From Antedon mediterranea (Eukaryota; Echinodermata; Crinoidea; Comatulida; Antedonidae), in NCBI RefSeq assembly GCF_964355755.1, contig NC_092672.1:34780501-34840500 (forward strand): 60,000 bases of DNA. Reading direction: 5' to 3'. This document shows, in pieces, positions 58,601-60,000 of the stretch; position 1 is the stretch's first letter; every line of letters starts with the position of its first letter. A program made the translations under genes and the position numbers. The notes under the pieces are model-generated. The model worked only from the letters and a program-made list of their open reading frames with translations, was not told the origin of the DNA and searched no databases.

Positions 58601-60000
58601 CAGTACTGTAGGTATATAATAAAGGACTTGCATTGAAAATGTGAAACAGTACTGTAGGTATATAATAAAGGACTTGCACTGAAAATGTGAAACAGTACTG
58701 TAGGTATATAATAAAGGACTTGCATTGAAAATGTGAAACAGTACTGTAGGTATATAATAAAGGACTTGCATTGAAAATGTGAAACAGTACAGTAGGTATA
58801 TAATAAAGGACTTGCATTGAAAATGTGAAACAGTACTGTAGGTATATAATAAAGGACTTGCACTGAAAATGTGAAACAGTACTGTAGGTATATAATAAAG
58901 GACTTGCATTGAAAATGTGAAACAGTACTGTAGGTATATAATAAAGGACTTGCATTGAAAATGTGAAACAGTACTGTAGGTATATAATAAAGGACTTGCA
59001 CTGAAAATGTGAAACAGTACAGTAGGTATATAATAAAGGACTTGCATTGAAAATGTGAAACAGTACTGTAGGTATATAATAAAGGACTTGCACTGAAAAT
59101 GTGAAACAGTACTGTAGGTATATAATAAAGGACTTGCACTGAAAATGTGAAACAGTACTGTAGGTATATAATAAAGGACTTGCATTGAAAATGTGAAACA
59201 GTACTGTAGGTATATAATAAAGGACTTGCACTGAAAATGTGAAACAGTACTGTAGGTATATAATAAAGGACTTGCACTGAAAATGTGAAACAGTACTGTA
59301 GGTATATAATAAAGGACTTGCATTGAAAATGTGAAACAGTACTGTAGGTATATAATAAAGGACTTGCACTGAAAATGTGAAACAGTACTGTAGGTATATA
59401 ATAAAGGACTTGCATTGAAAATGTGAAACAGTACTGTAGGTATATAATAAAGGACTTGCACTGAAAATGTGAAACAGTACTGTAGGTATATAATAAAGGA
59501 CTTGCATTGAAAATGTGAAACAGTACTGTAGGTATATAATAAAGGACTTGCACTGAAAATGTTAAACAGTACTGTAGGTATATAATAAAGGACTTGCATT
59601 GAAAATGTGAAACAGTACTGTAGGTATATAATAAAGGACTTGCACTGAAAATGTGAAACAGTACTGTAGGTATATAATAAAGGACTTGCACTGAAAATGT
59701 GAAACAGTACTGTAGGTATATAATAAAGGACTTGCATTGAAAATGTGAAACAGTACTGTAGGTATATAATAAAGGACTTGCACTGAAAATGTGAAACAGT
59801 ACTGTAGGTATATAATAAAGGACTTGCATTGAAAATGTGAAACAGTACTGTAGGTATATAATAAAGGACTTGCATTGAAAATGTGAAACAGTACTGTAGG
59901 TATATAATAAAGGACTTGCACTGAAAATGTGAAACAGTACTGTAGGTATATAATAAAGGACTTGCATTGAAAATGTGAAACAGTACTGTAGGTATATAAT
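52616..60000. repeat. 46-bp satellite array, about 160 units, continuing past the window
   Basis: The unit contains AACAGTACTGTAGGTATATA, ATAAAGGACTTGCACTGAAA and ATGTGA. Three sites carry nearly all variation: T or A in AC(T/A)GTAGG, C or T in GCA(C/T)TG, and G or T (rarely A) in ATGT(G/T)AA. From the left edge to about 53.6 kb every unit has GCACTG; beyond that GCATTG is mixed in. The unit lacks stops on the minus strand, so frames of up to 794 codons run through it; only the ATGTTAA variant makes a stop, in one frame. It is satellite DNA, not protein coding. Confidence 0.99.

Noticed and set aside
52521-59967. Many overlapping minus frames of 73-794 codons with a repeating MQVLYYIPTVLF motif
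   Set aside because: They are read-through of a 46-bp satellite in shifting frames; frames overlap each other and begin and end at repeat variants.

Overview
The window looks like eukaryotic, AT-rich (about two-thirds A+T by eye) animal DNA, mostly introns and repeats. Frequent TAGGCCTA-type words, short cut-and-paste elements, LINE tails and tRNA-derived SINE pieces fit a marine invertebrate deuterostome. An echinoderm, possibly a crinoid, is my best guess, but the sequence does not prove it. No prokaryotic features are present, and nearly all long open reading frames are tandem-repeat artefacts.

One real gene is visible. Seven exons on the minus strand (36732 down to 680) encode a partial single-pass transmembrane E3 ubiquitin ligase of the ZNRF3/RNF43 family, the Frizzled-clearing Wnt antagonists. 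Read 5' to 3' on the minus strand they are: 36673-36732 (tentative), 29388-29507, 22658-22732, 12192-12374, 3958-4077 (transmembrane), 2030-2197 (start of RING) and 680-782 (rest of RING). They join in frame; all fully internal exons are phase 0 and a multiple of three. The signal-peptide exon lies upstream and was not found, and the cytoplasmic tail exons lie beyond position 1.

The introns are crowded. At least 12 copies or fragments of one MITE family (ends like CTGTCTACACTATCAAACT) are spread over the window. Two unrelated elements are flanked by TTAA (28742-29367 and 33898-36050). A 65-bp dispersed element occurs four times. There are two tRNA-like SINE pieces, LINE 3' ends at 50.6-51.9 kb, a long inverted repeat at 30.0-30.4 kb and many minisatellites, including a 61-bp array of about 26 units at 30.55-32.17 kb. 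From 52.6 kb to the right edge lies one 46-bp satellite of about 160 units. It shows three main variable positions and a duplicated multi-kilobase block.

The most striking signal is the heptamer TAC(A/T)GTA. A hand tally gives about 60 between 40.0 and 52.6 kb, where base composition predicts about 3. In several repeat families, paired copies differ by exactly CTGTA or CAGTA inserted after a TA. TA-CAG-TA and TA-CTG-TA are the known excision scars of Tc1/mariner-type transposons such as Sleeping Beauty. The window may therefore be peppered with such scars, sometimes in chains.
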